Notes: generated by a model from the letters alone, not told the origin. Numbered from the stretch's first letter, positions 44,839 through 53,226 are shown. The stretch: DNA of 64,000 nucleotides from DATGLG01 sp035294245 (GCA_035294245.1 DATGLG010000055.1:24649-88648), one strand, 5' to 3'. Program-made: numbers and translations.

Positions 44839-45816
44839 TCACGATGCGCGCGGCCGGTTGGCGCGACCGTCGAAGATGTAGCCGAGCAGATTGAGCAGCA
44901 CCTGCGCCGCGAGGAAGCCGGTGATGCCCGAGGGATCATAGGCCGGCGCCACCTCGACGAGGTCGATGCCCACGACGTCGCCCTTGGCGACGAGGCCCTG
45001 AAGAATCTCCATCACCTCGTAGTAGAGGAAGCCGCCATGGCTCGGCGTGCCGGTGCCGGGCGCGATCGAGGGGTCGAAGCCGTCGATGTCGATGGTGATG
45101 TAATAGCGGGCGCCGTCCGGAATCGCCGCGAGCACCCCGTCGCGCCCGAGCTTGCGGCACTGGCGGACCGAGAGGATGGTCGAGCCGTTGGCGCGCGCGT
45201 CGTCGTATCCCTCCCGCGCCGTCGAGGAGACGTTGCGGATGCCGAGCTGGGTCATGCCGGTGACATGCGCCTCCTCGGCCGCCCGCCGCATCGGGTTGCC
45301 GTGGCCCTCGCGCACGCCGTGGCGGACGTCGACATAGTCGAGATGGGCGTCGATCTGCACGATATGGAGCGGCCCGTGGTCGCGAAAGGCGCGGATGCAG
45401 GGGATGTTCACCGCGTGATCGCCGCCGAGGACGACGGGCATGGCGCCGCTCGCGAGGATCTTGCGCACCGCGAGCTCGGCATTGGCGTGGCTCTTCGCCG
45501 TGTCGGTATGGACGATGTCGGCATCGCCGATATCGACGATGCGCACCTTGTCGAGGGGAAGATAGACGGCGTCGTCCTCGTGATCATAGGCGCCGCCATG
45601 GCCGAAGGAGAAGAGGGTCGAGGCCTCGCGGATCGCGCGCGGCCCGAAGCGGGCGCCGGAGCGGTACTGCGTGCCCATGTCGTAGGGAATGCCGAGCACG
45701 GCAACGTCGGCGTCGATCTTGTCCCAATCGGTGCAGATCGGCCGCTTGGCGAAGGTGCAGAAGCCGACGAAGGGCAGGTCGAGCCGCCCGCTGTCATAGC
45801 CGTGTCCCGCAGACAT
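44839..45816 (-). CDS. Agmatinase/ureohydrolase family protein
   Basis: A 325-residue dimanganese hydrolase of the arginase-agmatinase superfamily, releasing urea from a guanidino compound. All metal-ligand motifs are intact: GGDHAV with His134, IDAHLDY with Asp156, His158 and Asp160, and TIDIDGFDPS with Asp243 and Asp245. Sequence features (YRSGARFGPRAIREAS, ITGFLAAQ) favour agmatinase or guanidinobutyrase/guanidinopropionase over arginase. GGGAGGAA precedes the ATG. No polyamine genes are adjacent, so the guanidine substrate is open. Confidence 0.9.
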   Translation of the reverse strand: MSAGHGYDSGRLDLPFVGFCTFAKRPICTDWDKIDADVAVLGIPYDMGTQYRSGARFGPRAIREASTLFSFGHGGAYDHEDDAVYLPLDKVRIVDIGDADIVHTDTAKSHANAELAVRKILASGAMPVVLGGDHAVNIPCIRAFRDHGPLHIVQIDAHLDYVDVRHGVREGHGNPMRRAAEEAHVTGMTQLGIRNVSSTAREGYDDARANGSTILSVRQCRKLGRDGVLAAIPDGARYYITIDIDGFDPSIAPGTGTPSHGGFLYYEVMEILQGLVAKGDVVGIDLVEVAPAYDPSGITGFLAAQVLLNLLGYIFDGRANRPRAS

Positions 45817-45892
45817 GCTTTCCTCCCGAAATCCGCTCGGGCATCGCTAGCGCGACCCCGCCGCGCGCGTCAAGCAGCACCGCGTCTCGACA

Positions 45893-47362
45893 TCATCCGG
45901 CGCGGATGGCGTCGACGAGCTTGCGGATCGCCGGGCGCATCCCCTCCTCGGGGGTGTTGGCGAAGCCGAGGACGAAGCCGTGTTGGCGTGTGCCGCCGGC
46001 ATAGAAGGCCGAGAGCGGCGCCGCATAGATCCCGGCCGCGAGCGCGCGCCGGCTCACGGCCTCGTCGTCGGCGGCGACGCGGAGGCGGGCGACGAGATGC
46101 AGCCCGGCCTCAGGCGCGTCGCCGGCATCGAGGAGGCCGCCGGCCTCGCCGGCGAGGGCCTCGAGAAGGGCCAAGCGGCGGCGCGCATAGAGCGTGCGCA
46201 TGCGGCGAAGATGGGCGGCGAGCCGCCCCTCGCTGATGAAGCGCGCCAGCACAAGTTGGCCGAGGCTCGGGGCGTGGCGGTCGGTCGCCGCCTTGAGGGT
46301 GGCGAAGCGCTCGACGAGGTCGGGGGGGACCACGAGATAGCCGAGGCGCAGTCCCGGGGCCAGCACCTTGCTGAAGGTGCCGAGATAGAGCACGCAGGCG
46401 GCGCGGTCGAGGGTGTGAAGCGGCGCCAGGGGCCGCCCGGCGAAGCGGTACTCGCCGTCGTAATCGTCCTCGACGATCCACGCCTCGGCCGCCGCCGCCC
46501 AGTCGAGGAGGGCGAGGCGGCGCCGCAGGCTGAGGGTGGCGCCGAGGGGATATTGATGGGAGGGCGAGACCAGGGCGAGGCGGGCGCGGGGGGCGCTGCG
46601 GAGGCCGGCGGCGACATCGAGGCCCTCGCCGTCCACGGGAACGGGTGCCGGCGCGAGCCCCGCCGCCGCGAGGGCGAGGCGGCCCATGGGATAGCCGGGC
46701 TCCTCGACCCAGATGGCGTCGCCCGGCTGGGCGAGGAGGCGGGCCGCGAAATCGAGCCCCTGCTGGGAGCCGGCGACGACGAGGATCTGCTCGGGGGTGC
46801 AGGTGATGCCGCGCGCGGCGCTGAGATACTCGGCGATCGCGGCGCGGAGCTCGGGCTCGCCGCGGGGATCGGCGTAGCCGAGGGCGCCGAGCGGGCGTTC
46901 CCGGTGGAGGCGCGCGGCGAGGCGCGCCCAATCGGCCCAGGGAAAGTGGTCGAGGGCGGGAATGCCGACGGTAAGCGGAAGGGCCGCGCGCGGCCGGGCG
47001 GGAAGCGCGAGGCTATGGGCGAGTCGCGCGGCACGGCGGACTCCCGGCGGCGCGGGCTTCGGCCGCGAGGGCGCGGGGAGCAGATGATCCTCCGGGATGC
47101 TCTCCGCGACGAAGAGCCCGGCCCCCCGGCGCGGCACGAGATAGCCCTCGGCCACCAGGCGATCATAGGCCTGCACCGCCGTGATGCGCGCCACGCCATG
47201 CTCGGCGGCGAGCTGCCGGGAGGAGGGCACGCGCGCGCCGGCCTTGAAGCGTCCGGCCAGGATGCCGTCGCGGAAGAAGGCGACGATCTGGTCCTGGAGC
47301 GAGGGGCCTGCGCTGCGCTCGAGGGCGAGGCTACTCCAAAGCGGGGGAACGGGTCGCGGCAT
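45893..47362 (-). CDS. MocR/PdxR-type regulator (GntR-aminotransferase fusion)
   Basis: A 489-residue transcription factor. The N-terminal GntR winged helix (residues 10-80) includes RVPSSRQLAAEHGVARITAVQ; the C-terminal part is a fold-type I aminotransferase domain with a PLP-binding Lys near residue 330 in GTFSKVLAPGLRLGY and the DDYDGEYRF motif. MocR proteins sense amino-containing ligands through PLP without being enzymes. It is divergent from a PaiB-like gene across 160 bases with CTGGAC-type repeats between, so that gene is a likely target. Ligand unknown. Confidence 0.92.
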   Translation of the reverse strand: MPRPVPPLWSSLALERSAGPSLQDQIVAFFRDGILAGRFKAGARVPSSRQLAAEHGVARITAVQAYDRLVAEGYLVPRRGAGLFVAESIPEDHLLPAPSRPKPAPPGVRRAARLAHSLALPARPRAALPLTVGIPALDHFPWADWARLAARLHRERPLGALGYADPRGEPELRAAIAEYLSAARGITCTPEQILVVAGSQQGLDFAARLLAQPGDAIWVEEPGYPMGRLALAAAGLAPAPVPVDGEGLDVAAGLRSAPRARLALVSPSHQYPLGATLSLRRRLALLDWAAAAEAWIVEDDYDGEYRFAGRPLAPLHTLDRAACVLYLGTFSKVLAPGLRLGYLVVPPDLVERFATLKAATDRHAPSLGQLVLARFISEGRLAAHLRRMRTLYARRRLALLEALAGEAGGLLDAGDAPEAGLHLVARLRVAADDEAVSRRALAAGIYAAPLSAFYAGGTRQHGFVLGFANTPEEGMRPAIRKLVDAIRAG

Positions 47363-47384
47363 GGCTGGCCCATAACGGCGAAAT

Positions 47385-47482
47385 CTGGACTTACGATATA
47401 GGATAGACGCTATCGAGCCACCCAGTCCTCTGGTGTGCCGGACTCATAGAATTTCCGAAAGAGGTGCTATATCTCGGTCCAG
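47385..47482. promoter_or_regulatory. CTGGAC-type repeats between mocR and paiB
   Basis: CTGGACTTA (47385-47393), CCGGACTCA (47438-47446) and the inverted GGTCCAG (47476-47482, reading CTGGACC on the minus strand) resemble the CTGGAC(T/C)TAA direct repeats bound by TauR, a MocR protein of Rhodobacter. Confidence 0.5.
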
Positions 47483-47522
47483 TTTGCGGGCATAATCTGC
47501 CCGCTTAATCAGGAGAGCCGCG

Positions 47523-48161
47523 ATGTACCTGCCGCCGCTGTTCAAAGAGGACCGCGTGCCGGTGATGCACGACGTAATCCGCCAGTCGCGCGTCGCCACC
47601 CTGGTGACCTTCGGCGCCGAGGGGCTCGAGGCGAGCCACGTCCCGATGCTCCTCGACCCCGAGCCGGCCCCCTATGGCACGCTCCACGGCCATCTCTCGC
47701 TCGCCAATCCCCAATGGCAGCGCGCGGCGGGCGACGTGCAGGCCCTCGCGATCTTCCTGGGGCCCGACGCCTATGTCACGCCGGCCTGGTATGCGACGAA
47801 GCGGAAGACGGGCAAGGTCGTGCCCACCTGGAACTACGTGGCGATCCACACCTATGGCAAGCTCGAGTTCTTCGACGATTCGGATCGCCTCCTCGCGCTC
47901 GTCACCCGGCTCACCGAGCGCCACGAGAGCGGGCGCGGCGAGCCCTGGGCCGTCGACGACGCGCCGCCCGATTTCATCCGCGCCCAGCTCAAGGGCATCG
48001 TCGGCTTCACCCTCCCGATCGCCCGGCTCGAGGGCAAATGGAAGATGAGCCAGAACCGCCCCGCCGAGGATCGCGCCGGCGTCGTCGAGGGGCTACGGCG
48101 CGAAGGCGGCCCGATAGAAGCGGCGGTCGCCGCGATCGTGGCCGAGCGCAGCCGCGAATAG
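47523..48161 (+). CDS. PaiB-like FMN-binding protein
   Basis: A 212-residue split-barrel flavin-binding protein of the PaiB (FMN_bind_2) family, first described as a negative transcriptional regulator of sporulation and protease genes in Bacillus. Signature segments are MYLPPLFKEDRVPVMHDVI at the N-terminus, TPAWYATKRKTGKVVPTWNY in the middle and GIVGFTLPIARLEGKWKMSQ near the end. AGGAGAG precedes the ATG. It is divergent from a MocR regulator, a recurrent pairing. A regulatory role is doubtful outside Bacillus; an FMN-dependent detoxification or cofactor role is equally possible. Confidence 0.88.
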   Translation: MYLPPLFKEDRVPVMHDVIRQSRVATLVTFGAEGLEASHVPMLLDPEPAPYGTLHGHLSLANPQWQRAAGDVQALAIFLGPDAYVTPAWYATKRKTGKVVPTWNYVAIHTYGKLEFFDDSDRLLALVTRLTERHESGRGEPWAVDDAPPDFIRAQLKGIVGFTLPIARLEGKWKMSQNRPAEDRAGVVEGLRREGGPIEAAVAAIVAERSRE

Positions 48162-48495
48162 TTCAATTCCCTCGTCGGCAAGGCCCGTCACGGCCGGCCT
48201 TCGTGCCGGCCGTCCACGTCTTAACAATAGGCAAAGGAAGGCGTGGGTGCGCGGGACGAGCCCGCGCACGACGACCGAAGATGGCTTGGAAGCGGTGCCG
48301 CGGAGCGCCTGTGACCGAACGGTGACCGGCGCGGCGCGTGCCGCCGCTCGCGTCTTGCTCCCGTACGCAAGGCCCCCATTTTATAAAGGCTTGGCCGGCA
48401 CAGCGCAGGCTGTGCTCGGAACGTGGGCGTATGGCTTGGAAGTCGATGCCGCGTCTTTCTCGGTGGGGTCAAACGGCAGGGGTGTGTCGCAATTG
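48162..48495. other. Spacer between paiB and mscS
   Basis: A GC hairpin (ACGGCCGGC/GCCGGCCGT, 48190-48213) without a T-run follows paiB and may act as a weak terminator. Two near-identical stretches beginning ATGGCTTGGAAG occur at about 48288 and 48431. A TTTATAAA sequence near 48377 could be a -10 region. I see no gene. Confidence 0.5.
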
Positions 48496-51054
48496 ATGGA
48501 TGGAATCTCCGGTGACCATCTGCGGAGGGGCTCCCGCGCCGTCGTCCGTCCCGAGCGATCCTGGTGTGGCCGGTCCCTGAGGCGGGCGTTCTCTCACGGC
48601 GGACTGTCGCTTCTTCTTCTCCTTGCGATCGTGACGAGTGCCGTCGCGGCCCCGGCCACAAGCACCTCGCCCGCTGCGGGAGCGCCGGCTCCGGCGGCCA
48701 ATCAGATCACGCCGGCTCAGGCGCAGCAGGCGCTCGAGGTGCTGCAGGACGAGAAGAAGCGGGCGCAGCTCATCGAGACGCTGCGCACGATCGCCAAGGC
48801 CCAGTCGCAGCCGCCTGCCGCGGCGCAAGCCGCTCCCGCCAAGGAGCCGGCGCCGAAATTGCCGCTTCCGCTTGCGCCCCACAGCCTCGGCGCCCAGCTC
48901 CTCGTCCAGGCGTCGAGCTGGATCGGCGACGTCTCTCACGAGCTTGCGGAGACGGCGCGCGCCGTCACCAATTTCCCGCTCATCTGGGATTGGCTCGTCC
49001 ATCTCACCACCGACCCCGCCGCCCGGGGCAGGCTGTTCGACACCTTGTGGAGGCTTGCCCTCGTCCTCGGCTGCGCCCTCGCCGTCGAATGGGGCGTCAA
49101 GCGGCTCATCCATCGGCCCTATGGGATGCTCGGCCGTCGCCTGCCCAAGGACGCCGACGGGCCGCCCGCCGAGGGTGCTGATCACAATGATGGCGCGATC
49201 GCGGCTGCCGCGCCGGCGCCTCCGGCGCAACACAGGCACCGGCATCTGCGCCGCGCCTGGCGGCTCCTGCGCGTCCTTCCCCTCGCCGTGGCGCGGCTGG
49301 TCCTGGATCTTCTGCCGCTCGTCGCCTTCGCCGGAGTCGGCAACCTCCTCCTCGGCACCGCGATCGGCGCGCCCGAGATGACGCGCCTCGTCGTGCTCGC
49401 CATCGTCAACGCCTATGTGATCTGCCGCGGCATCATGTGCGTGACGCGCATGCTGGTCTCGCCCGCCGAGGCGCAGCTCCGTCTCCTGCATTTCAGCGAC
49501 GAGACCGCCGCCTATATCGAGGTGTGGATGCGTCGCATCGTGGTCGTCGCCGTCTTCGGCGGCGCCCTGGCCGAGGTCGCCCTCCTGCTCGGCCTCTATT
49601 GGGCGGCCCATGACGCGCTGATCAAGCTCGTCGCCCTCGTCGTCCATCTCTTCCTCGTCGTCATCGTGCTGCAGTGCCGCCGCGCCATCGCCCACAGCAT
49701 CCGCGCGCCGGAAGGCGCGCGCGGGCTCGTCGCCGTCCTGCGCAACCGCACGGCCGATCTGTGGCACGTGGTCGCCATCTTCTTCATCGTGGCGCTGTGG
49801 GTGGTCTGGGCGATCAATATCCAGAACGGCTTCGTCGTCCTGATGCATTACTTCGCCATCACCGTGGCCGTGCTGATCGTGGCGCGGCTCGCCGCGGTGA
49901 TGGCGCTCGGCCTGCTCGACCGCCTCTTCCGCATCGGCCCCGAGCTCGCCCGGCGCTTTCCCGGGCTGGAGGCGCGGGCCAATCGCTACTACCCGCTGCT
50001 GCGCGGCACGATCTCCGCCATCATCGCGGCGATCGCCGCGATCGCCCTTCTCGAGGTGTGGGGGCTCAATGCCTTCTTCTGGTTCCGCTCGGGCTCGATC
50101 GGCGGCCGGCTCGTCTCGGCGGTGGTCACCATCGGCCTCACGGTCGTCGCGGCGATCGCCGTGTGGGAGGGCGCCAATCTCGCCGCCGAGCGCCATCTCG
50201 CGCGGCTGACGCGCGAGGCGCAATATGTGCGCTCAGCGCGGCTGCGCACGCTCCTGCCGATGTTCCGCACGACGCTCCTCGTTATCGTGCTCACGGTCGT
50301 GGCGCTGACGGCGCTGAGCGAGATCGGCGTCAATATCGGGCCGCTCCTCGCCGGGGCGGGGATCATCGGCATCGCCGTCGGCTTCGGCTCCCAGAAGCTG
50401 GTCCAGGACCTCATCACCGGCATCTTCCTCTTGCTGGAGAACGCCATGCAGGTGGGCGACTGGGTCACCGTCTCGGGGCTCTCGGGCTCGGTCGAGCATC
50501 TCTCCATCCGCACCATCCGCCTGCGCGCGGGGGACGGCTCGGTCCACATCATCCCGTTCAGCTCGGTGACCAGCGTCACCAACGTCAATCGCGGCATCGG
50601 CAATGCCGGCGTCAGCGTGAATGTCAGCTTCAAAGAGGATACCGACCGGGTGAGCGAGGCGCTCGCGGCGATCGCCCGCGAGATGCGCGAGGACCCCGCC
50701 TTCAAGGACGCGATGCGGAGCGACCTCCAGCTCTGGGGCGTCGACAAGGTCGACGGCTCCGTGGTGACGATCGTCGGCCAGATCGCTTGTACCGATACCG
50801 GCCGCTGGGGTGTTCAGCGCGAGTTCAACCGGCGCATGAAGAAGCGCTTCCAGGAGCTCGGGATCGAGATCGCCAATCCCACCCAGACGGTCGTGCTGCG
50901 ACAGGACGCCGCCGCCGCAGGCGAGGCGCCGGGAAGCGGGACGCGCCCGGTCACGGCGGCAGCCAAGGATATGCCGCCCCGCGAGCCCGCGAGGGAAGAG
51001 GAGAAGGCCGAAGAAGCCGAGAAAAGGCCGCGCGCCGCCCCCGCCGCGCGCTGA
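48496..51054 (+). CDS. Large MscS-type mechanosensitive channel
   Basis: An 852-residue MscS-superfamily channel. After an exported N-terminal region (signal-like LLLLLAIVTSAVAA, then Ala/Pro/Gln-rich and helical) there are about ten predicted membrane helices and the canonical pore/beta module: GPLLAGAGIIGIAVGFGSQ (residues about 615-633), DLITGIFLLLENAMQVGDWV and FSSVTSVTNVNRG. The C-terminal 45 residues are Glu/Lys/Pro/Ala-rich. The start is uncertain: 48496 lacks a good ribosome site, and the open frame continues upstream to 48247. The architecture resembles YbiO/YjeP-like large homologues. Confidence 0.88.
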   Translation: MDGISGDHLRRGSRAVVRPERSWCGRSLRRAFSHGGLSLLLLLAIVTSAVAAPATSTSPAAGAPAPAANQITPAQAQQALEVLQDEKKRAQLIETLRTIAKAQSQPPAAAQAAPAKEPAPKLPLPLAPHSLGAQLLVQASSWIGDVSHELAETARAVTNFPLIWDWLVHLTTDPAARGRLFDTLWRLALVLGCALAVEWGVKRLIHRPYGMLGRRLPKDADGPPAEGADHNDGAIAAAAPAPPAQHRHRHLRRAWRLLRVLPLAVARLVLDLLPLVAFAGVGNLLLGTAIGAPEMTRLVVLAIVNAYVICRGIMCVTRMLVSPAEAQLRLLHFSDETAAYIEVWMRRIVVVAVFGGALAEVALLLGLYWAAHDALIKLVALVVHLFLVVIVLQCRRAIAHSIRAPEGARGLVAVLRNRTADLWHVVAIFFIVALWVVWAINIQNGFVVLMHYFAITVAVLIVARLAAVMALGLLDRLFRIGPELARRFPGLEARANRYYPLLRGTISAIIAAIAAIALLEVWGLNAFFWFRSGSIGGRLVSAVVTIGLTVVAAIAVWEGANLAAERHLARLTREAQYVRSARLRTLLPMFRTTLLVIVLTVVALTALSEIGVNIGPLLAGAGIIGIAVGFGSQKLVQDLITGIFLLLENAMQVGDWVTVSGLSGSVEHLSIRTIRLRAGDGSVHIIPFSSVTSVTNVNRGIGNAGVSVNVSFKEDTDRVSEALAAIAREMREDPAFKDAMRSDLQLWGVDKVDGSVVTIVGQIACTDTGRWGVQREFNRRMKKRFQELGIEIANPTQTVVLRQDAAAAGEAPGSGTRPVTAAAKDMPPREPAREEEKAEEAEKRPRAAPAAR

Positions 51055-51353
51055 GGCGGGCATCAGCCGAGTCGATCGGCCGAATCTGGCAATTTCACCG
51101 ACAATTCGTCGTTAATTTTTACAACAAAGCCGCCCGGCAGGAGCGATGTGTTAAGGTTAACTTATTGATCCACCGGAATGTGGCACAATGGCACGCAATT
51201 TGCTCATCGTAAGATATCAAATAAAATACAAATAAAACCAGGGTGGCGGGAAGTATCAAGCATTTGCCGTTGATTGCTTCTGCATGACCGCGGAGGGCGT
51301 CTCGTCGGAGACCGCGGGCGACTTTTGGTCGGGGGAATGCGGAGGGCAACGCG
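51055..51353. other. AT-rich spacer upstream of the PEP-CTERM gene
   Basis: A 299-base stretch markedly richer in A/T than its flanks. It carries CGAC-AATTC-GTCG (51099-51111), a TTAAGGTTAAC near-palindrome around 51152, and the sigma-54 promoter at 51189-51204. No ORF is convincing. Confidence 0.6.
51189..51204 (+). promoter_or_regulatory. Sigma-54 (RpoN) promoter
   Basis: TGGCACGCAATTTGCT matches the consensus TGGCACGnnnnTTGCW at every defined position, with the -24 GG (51190-51191) and -12 GC (51202-51203) separated by exactly 10 bases. Transcription would start near 51215 and give a leader of about 140 bases before the PEP-CTERM gene. An upstream inverted repeat at 51099-51111 could bind an enhancer protein. 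Confidence 0.85.
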
Positions 51354-52109
51354 ATGAAGCCATTTCATCTAAAATTGCCATGGGCCGGCCTGTCCGGGTT
51401 GGCGGCACTACCCTTTGTCTTGCCTGTCTCGGCACACGCCAGCGTGATTCTCGATCCTCTCCATGCGTTCTGCTACGCGCCGACGCCGGCGTGCCTGGAT
51501 AACGGCACGGTCACGCCGACGACGACGAATCCGCCGAATTTCGGCTTCACGATCTCGCCGGGTCCCCAGACGGGCGATTATCGCATCGACGTGCTCGTCC
51601 CTAATAACGAGGACGGCAGCCCGTCGGGCCTGAGCTTCGCGATCACCGGCACCCAGGGGGGAACGGCGAACACCTCGCCGATCTCGAGCACGGCATCGCT
51701 GTTCAGCGCGACGGCGTGGGCGAGTGGGAAGCTCGACGCCTATCTCGGGATCACCTCCTCGCCGGAGAACCCGATCGGCGCCTGGCTGCCCACGACGCAA
51801 GGGGTCGATGCCGGGGCGACGGGCTATTTTCTGTACCAGGCCGATCTGGGGCAGACGAAGGTCCAAGACAATCCTGATGCGTTGCTTGGACCGCTCTTGA
51901 ATATCAGCCCCGGCCTTCCCATCGGGTCCTTGATCGTCAGCTTCCTGAATACGGGCACCGTCGACCAGCCGGATTGGGTCGCCACGGCGAATAGCGGCGC
52001 TCTCTTCGAGGGCGGTGCGCCGCCGCGGGTGCCGGAGCCGACCACCATCGCCCTGATGGGCGCCGGGCTCACCGGTCTCGGCCTCCTGTGGTGGCGGCGC
52101 CGGCGATAG
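51354..52109 (+). CDS. PEP-CTERM sorting domain protein
   Basis: A 251-residue exported surface protein. The signal peptide (residues 1-29) is followed by a Thr/Ser/Pro/Gly-rich extracellular region without recognised domains, then the tripartite sorting signal: the motif VPEPTT, a hydrophobic helix (IALMGAGLTGLGLLW) and an Arg-rich tail. Such proteins are cleaved by an exosortase and anchored or released, usually together with exopolysaccharide. No exosortase (EpsH) or PrsK/PrsR is in the window. Promoter type is sigma-54, as described for several exosortase systems. Confidence 0.92.
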   Translation: MKPFHLKLPWAGLSGLAALPFVLPVSAHASVILDPLHAFCYAPTPACLDNGTVTPTTTNPPNFGFTISPGPQTGDYRIDVLVPNNEDGSPSGLSFAITGTQGGTANTSPISSTASLFSATAWASGKLDAYLGITSSPENPIGAWLPTTQGVDAGATGYFLYQADLGQTKVQDNPDALLGPLLNISPGLPIGSLIVSFLNTGTVDQPDWVATANSGALFEGGAPPRVPEPTTIALMGAGLTGLGLLWWRRRR

Positions 52110-52141
52110 TCCGCCGGCGCAGGCGATCATCGGAGCCTCGG

Positions 52142-52315
52142 ATGCACCCGATCTGGTGGCCCCTGGCGCTCGTGCTGGCTCTGGTATCGCTCGGCGGGGC
52201 GACGCTGCAGAGATTCCGCCGGGCGCTGCGGCCGGCGCTCCGCCGCGCAAGACGCGGATGGCGGCGCCGCGCCGCTCCTCGTCCTGATCATCGACCGGCC
52301 GGCTACGGCGTCTGA
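52142..52315 (+). CDS. Small Arg-rich membrane protein (possible)
   Basis: A 57-residue reading frame with one hydrophobic helix (PIWWPLALVLALVSLGGATL) followed by an extremely Arg-rich tail. GGAGC precedes the ATG closely. It follows the PEP-CTERM gene by 32 bases and could be its operon partner, or be a chance frame in GC-rich DNA; the last 13 bases overlap the convergent gene. No family recognised. Confidence 0.35.
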   Translation: MHPIWWPLALVLALVSLGGATLQRFRRALRPALRRARRGWRRRAAPRPDHRPAGYGV

Positions 52316-52488
52316 TTCTCAAGGAACAGCGGGCTCTCCCGCGGCACCGCGAGGGTGCCCCGCTCGATCTGCTCGGTCGTCGGGCTCTTCGGCGCCGTGG
52401 CGATCACCGAATAGACGCCCAGCCCCACCATGAAGAGAAACACGATGGCCCAGGCGGCGAGCAGCGCTCTCAGGGGTCCTGGCGGCAT
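52303..52488 (-). CDS. Small single-helix membrane protein
   Basis: A 61-residue protein with one helix (ALLAAWAIVFLFMVGLGVYSVI, residues 9-30) and a short polar tail containing APKSPTTEQIERG. A GAGGCGA tract lies upstream of the ATG. No family recognised; codon usage looks normal for the window. Confidence 0.45.
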   Translation of the reverse strand: MPPGPLRALLAAWAIVFLFMVGLGVYSVIATAPKSPTTEQIERGTLAVPRESPLFLENQTP

Positions 52489-52556
52489 GGCGTGTCGCCT
52501 CGCGGAAGGTTTGTCGGAAGGGCAGAGCGCAGGTTGCGCTTAGATCGCCGTCTGCA

Positions 52557-52620
52557 TCGTCATTCCCGCGAATGCGGGAATCCAGCGACCCTGGACCCCC
52601 GCTTTGCGCGGGGGTGACCT
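52557..52620. repeat. Palindromic intergenic repeat, copy 1
   Basis: Two adjacent hairpins, ATTCCCGCGAATGCGGGAAT (52562-52581) and a CCCCCGC/GCGGGGG stem (52596-52613), separated by tccagcgaccctgg. The GTCATTCCCGCG...GCGGGAATCCA arms recur at 53.8-54.1 kb and 63.9 kb. Such palindromes are common interspersed repeats in alphaproteobacteria. Confidence 0.75.
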
Positions 52621-52857
52621 GAAGTCCTCCAACCTGAACGCCTCGCGCTCCATCGACATTAGCATACGCAACCTCCTCGTCGGAGGCGACGCGCTCCTGG
52701 CATGCGTCCTCTGCGGGTCCGCTCTGATCTTTGTGACGTCAGGCGAATCCGCCTTGATCCCGCGCCGTGCGACGCCACATGCGAGGTGAAGGCTGCGCGC
52801 GCGCCATGCGGCGGCGGCGCAGCGTCGCGCGATGATCAGAGAAACGCGGGAGGAGAC

Positions 52858-53064
52858 ATGCCCCAGCGCATCGAATTGCCGTGCAGCGCCGTGGTCCCCG
52901 GCTGCGAATTCGTCGCCCATGGCGCCTCGCAGGCGGAGCTTTCGCGGAAGATGACCGAGCATCTCCGCGTTACCCACGGTGTCGAGCACCTGTCCCACGA
53001 TCTCAAGCACAAGCTCGGCTCGGCCATCGATTCCGCGGAGCGGCGGGTGCGGCGATCCGCCTAG
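52858..53064 (+). CDS. Small DUF1059-like protein
   Basis: A 68-residue soluble protein with the pattern LPCSAVVPGCEFVAHGAS, then KMTEHLRVTHGVEHL: two Cys and several His spaced as in small predicted metal-binding proteins of the DUF1059 type. GGAGGA precedes the ATG. Its stop codon TAG lies inside the left terminal repeat of the mobile element at 53061, so the original C-terminus may have been longer or different. Confidence 0.6.
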   Translation: MPQRIELPCSAVVPGCEFVAHGASQAELSRKMTEHLRVTHGVEHLSHDLKHKLGSAIDSAERRVRRSA

Positions 53065-53215
53065 TGTTGTGATTTTGACATTCGATTCGCATTCAAAGGT
53101 CGTCATTCCGGCCGGAGCGAAGCGCAGAGCCGGAATCCAGGGCCGCATGCTTGGATGCCCGCTTTCTGCGGGCATGACGGCCAAACAGAACGAACCGTTG
53201 GAGTCACAACACTAG
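53061..53215. mobile_element. MITE-like element with 12-base terminal inverted repeats
   Basis: A 155-base non-coding element bounded by exact inverted repeats CTAGTGTTGTGA (53061-53072) and TCACAACACTAG (53204-53215). Each end carries TA at the outer position, as left by IS630/Tc1-type transposition into TA. The interior has two hairpins of the ATTCCGGCC...GGCCGGAAT and GCCCGC...GCGGGC kind but no ORF, so movement would depend on a transposase supplied elsewhere. The left end provides the stop codon of the DUF1059-like gene. Confidence 0.75.
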
Positions 53216-53226
53216 AGCCTGCGTGA

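Noticed and set aside
52604..52789. A 61-residue plus-strand frame in the spacer before the DUF1059-like gene
   Set aside because: Starts inside the palindromic repeat, has no ribosome site and resembles no protein; likely noise.
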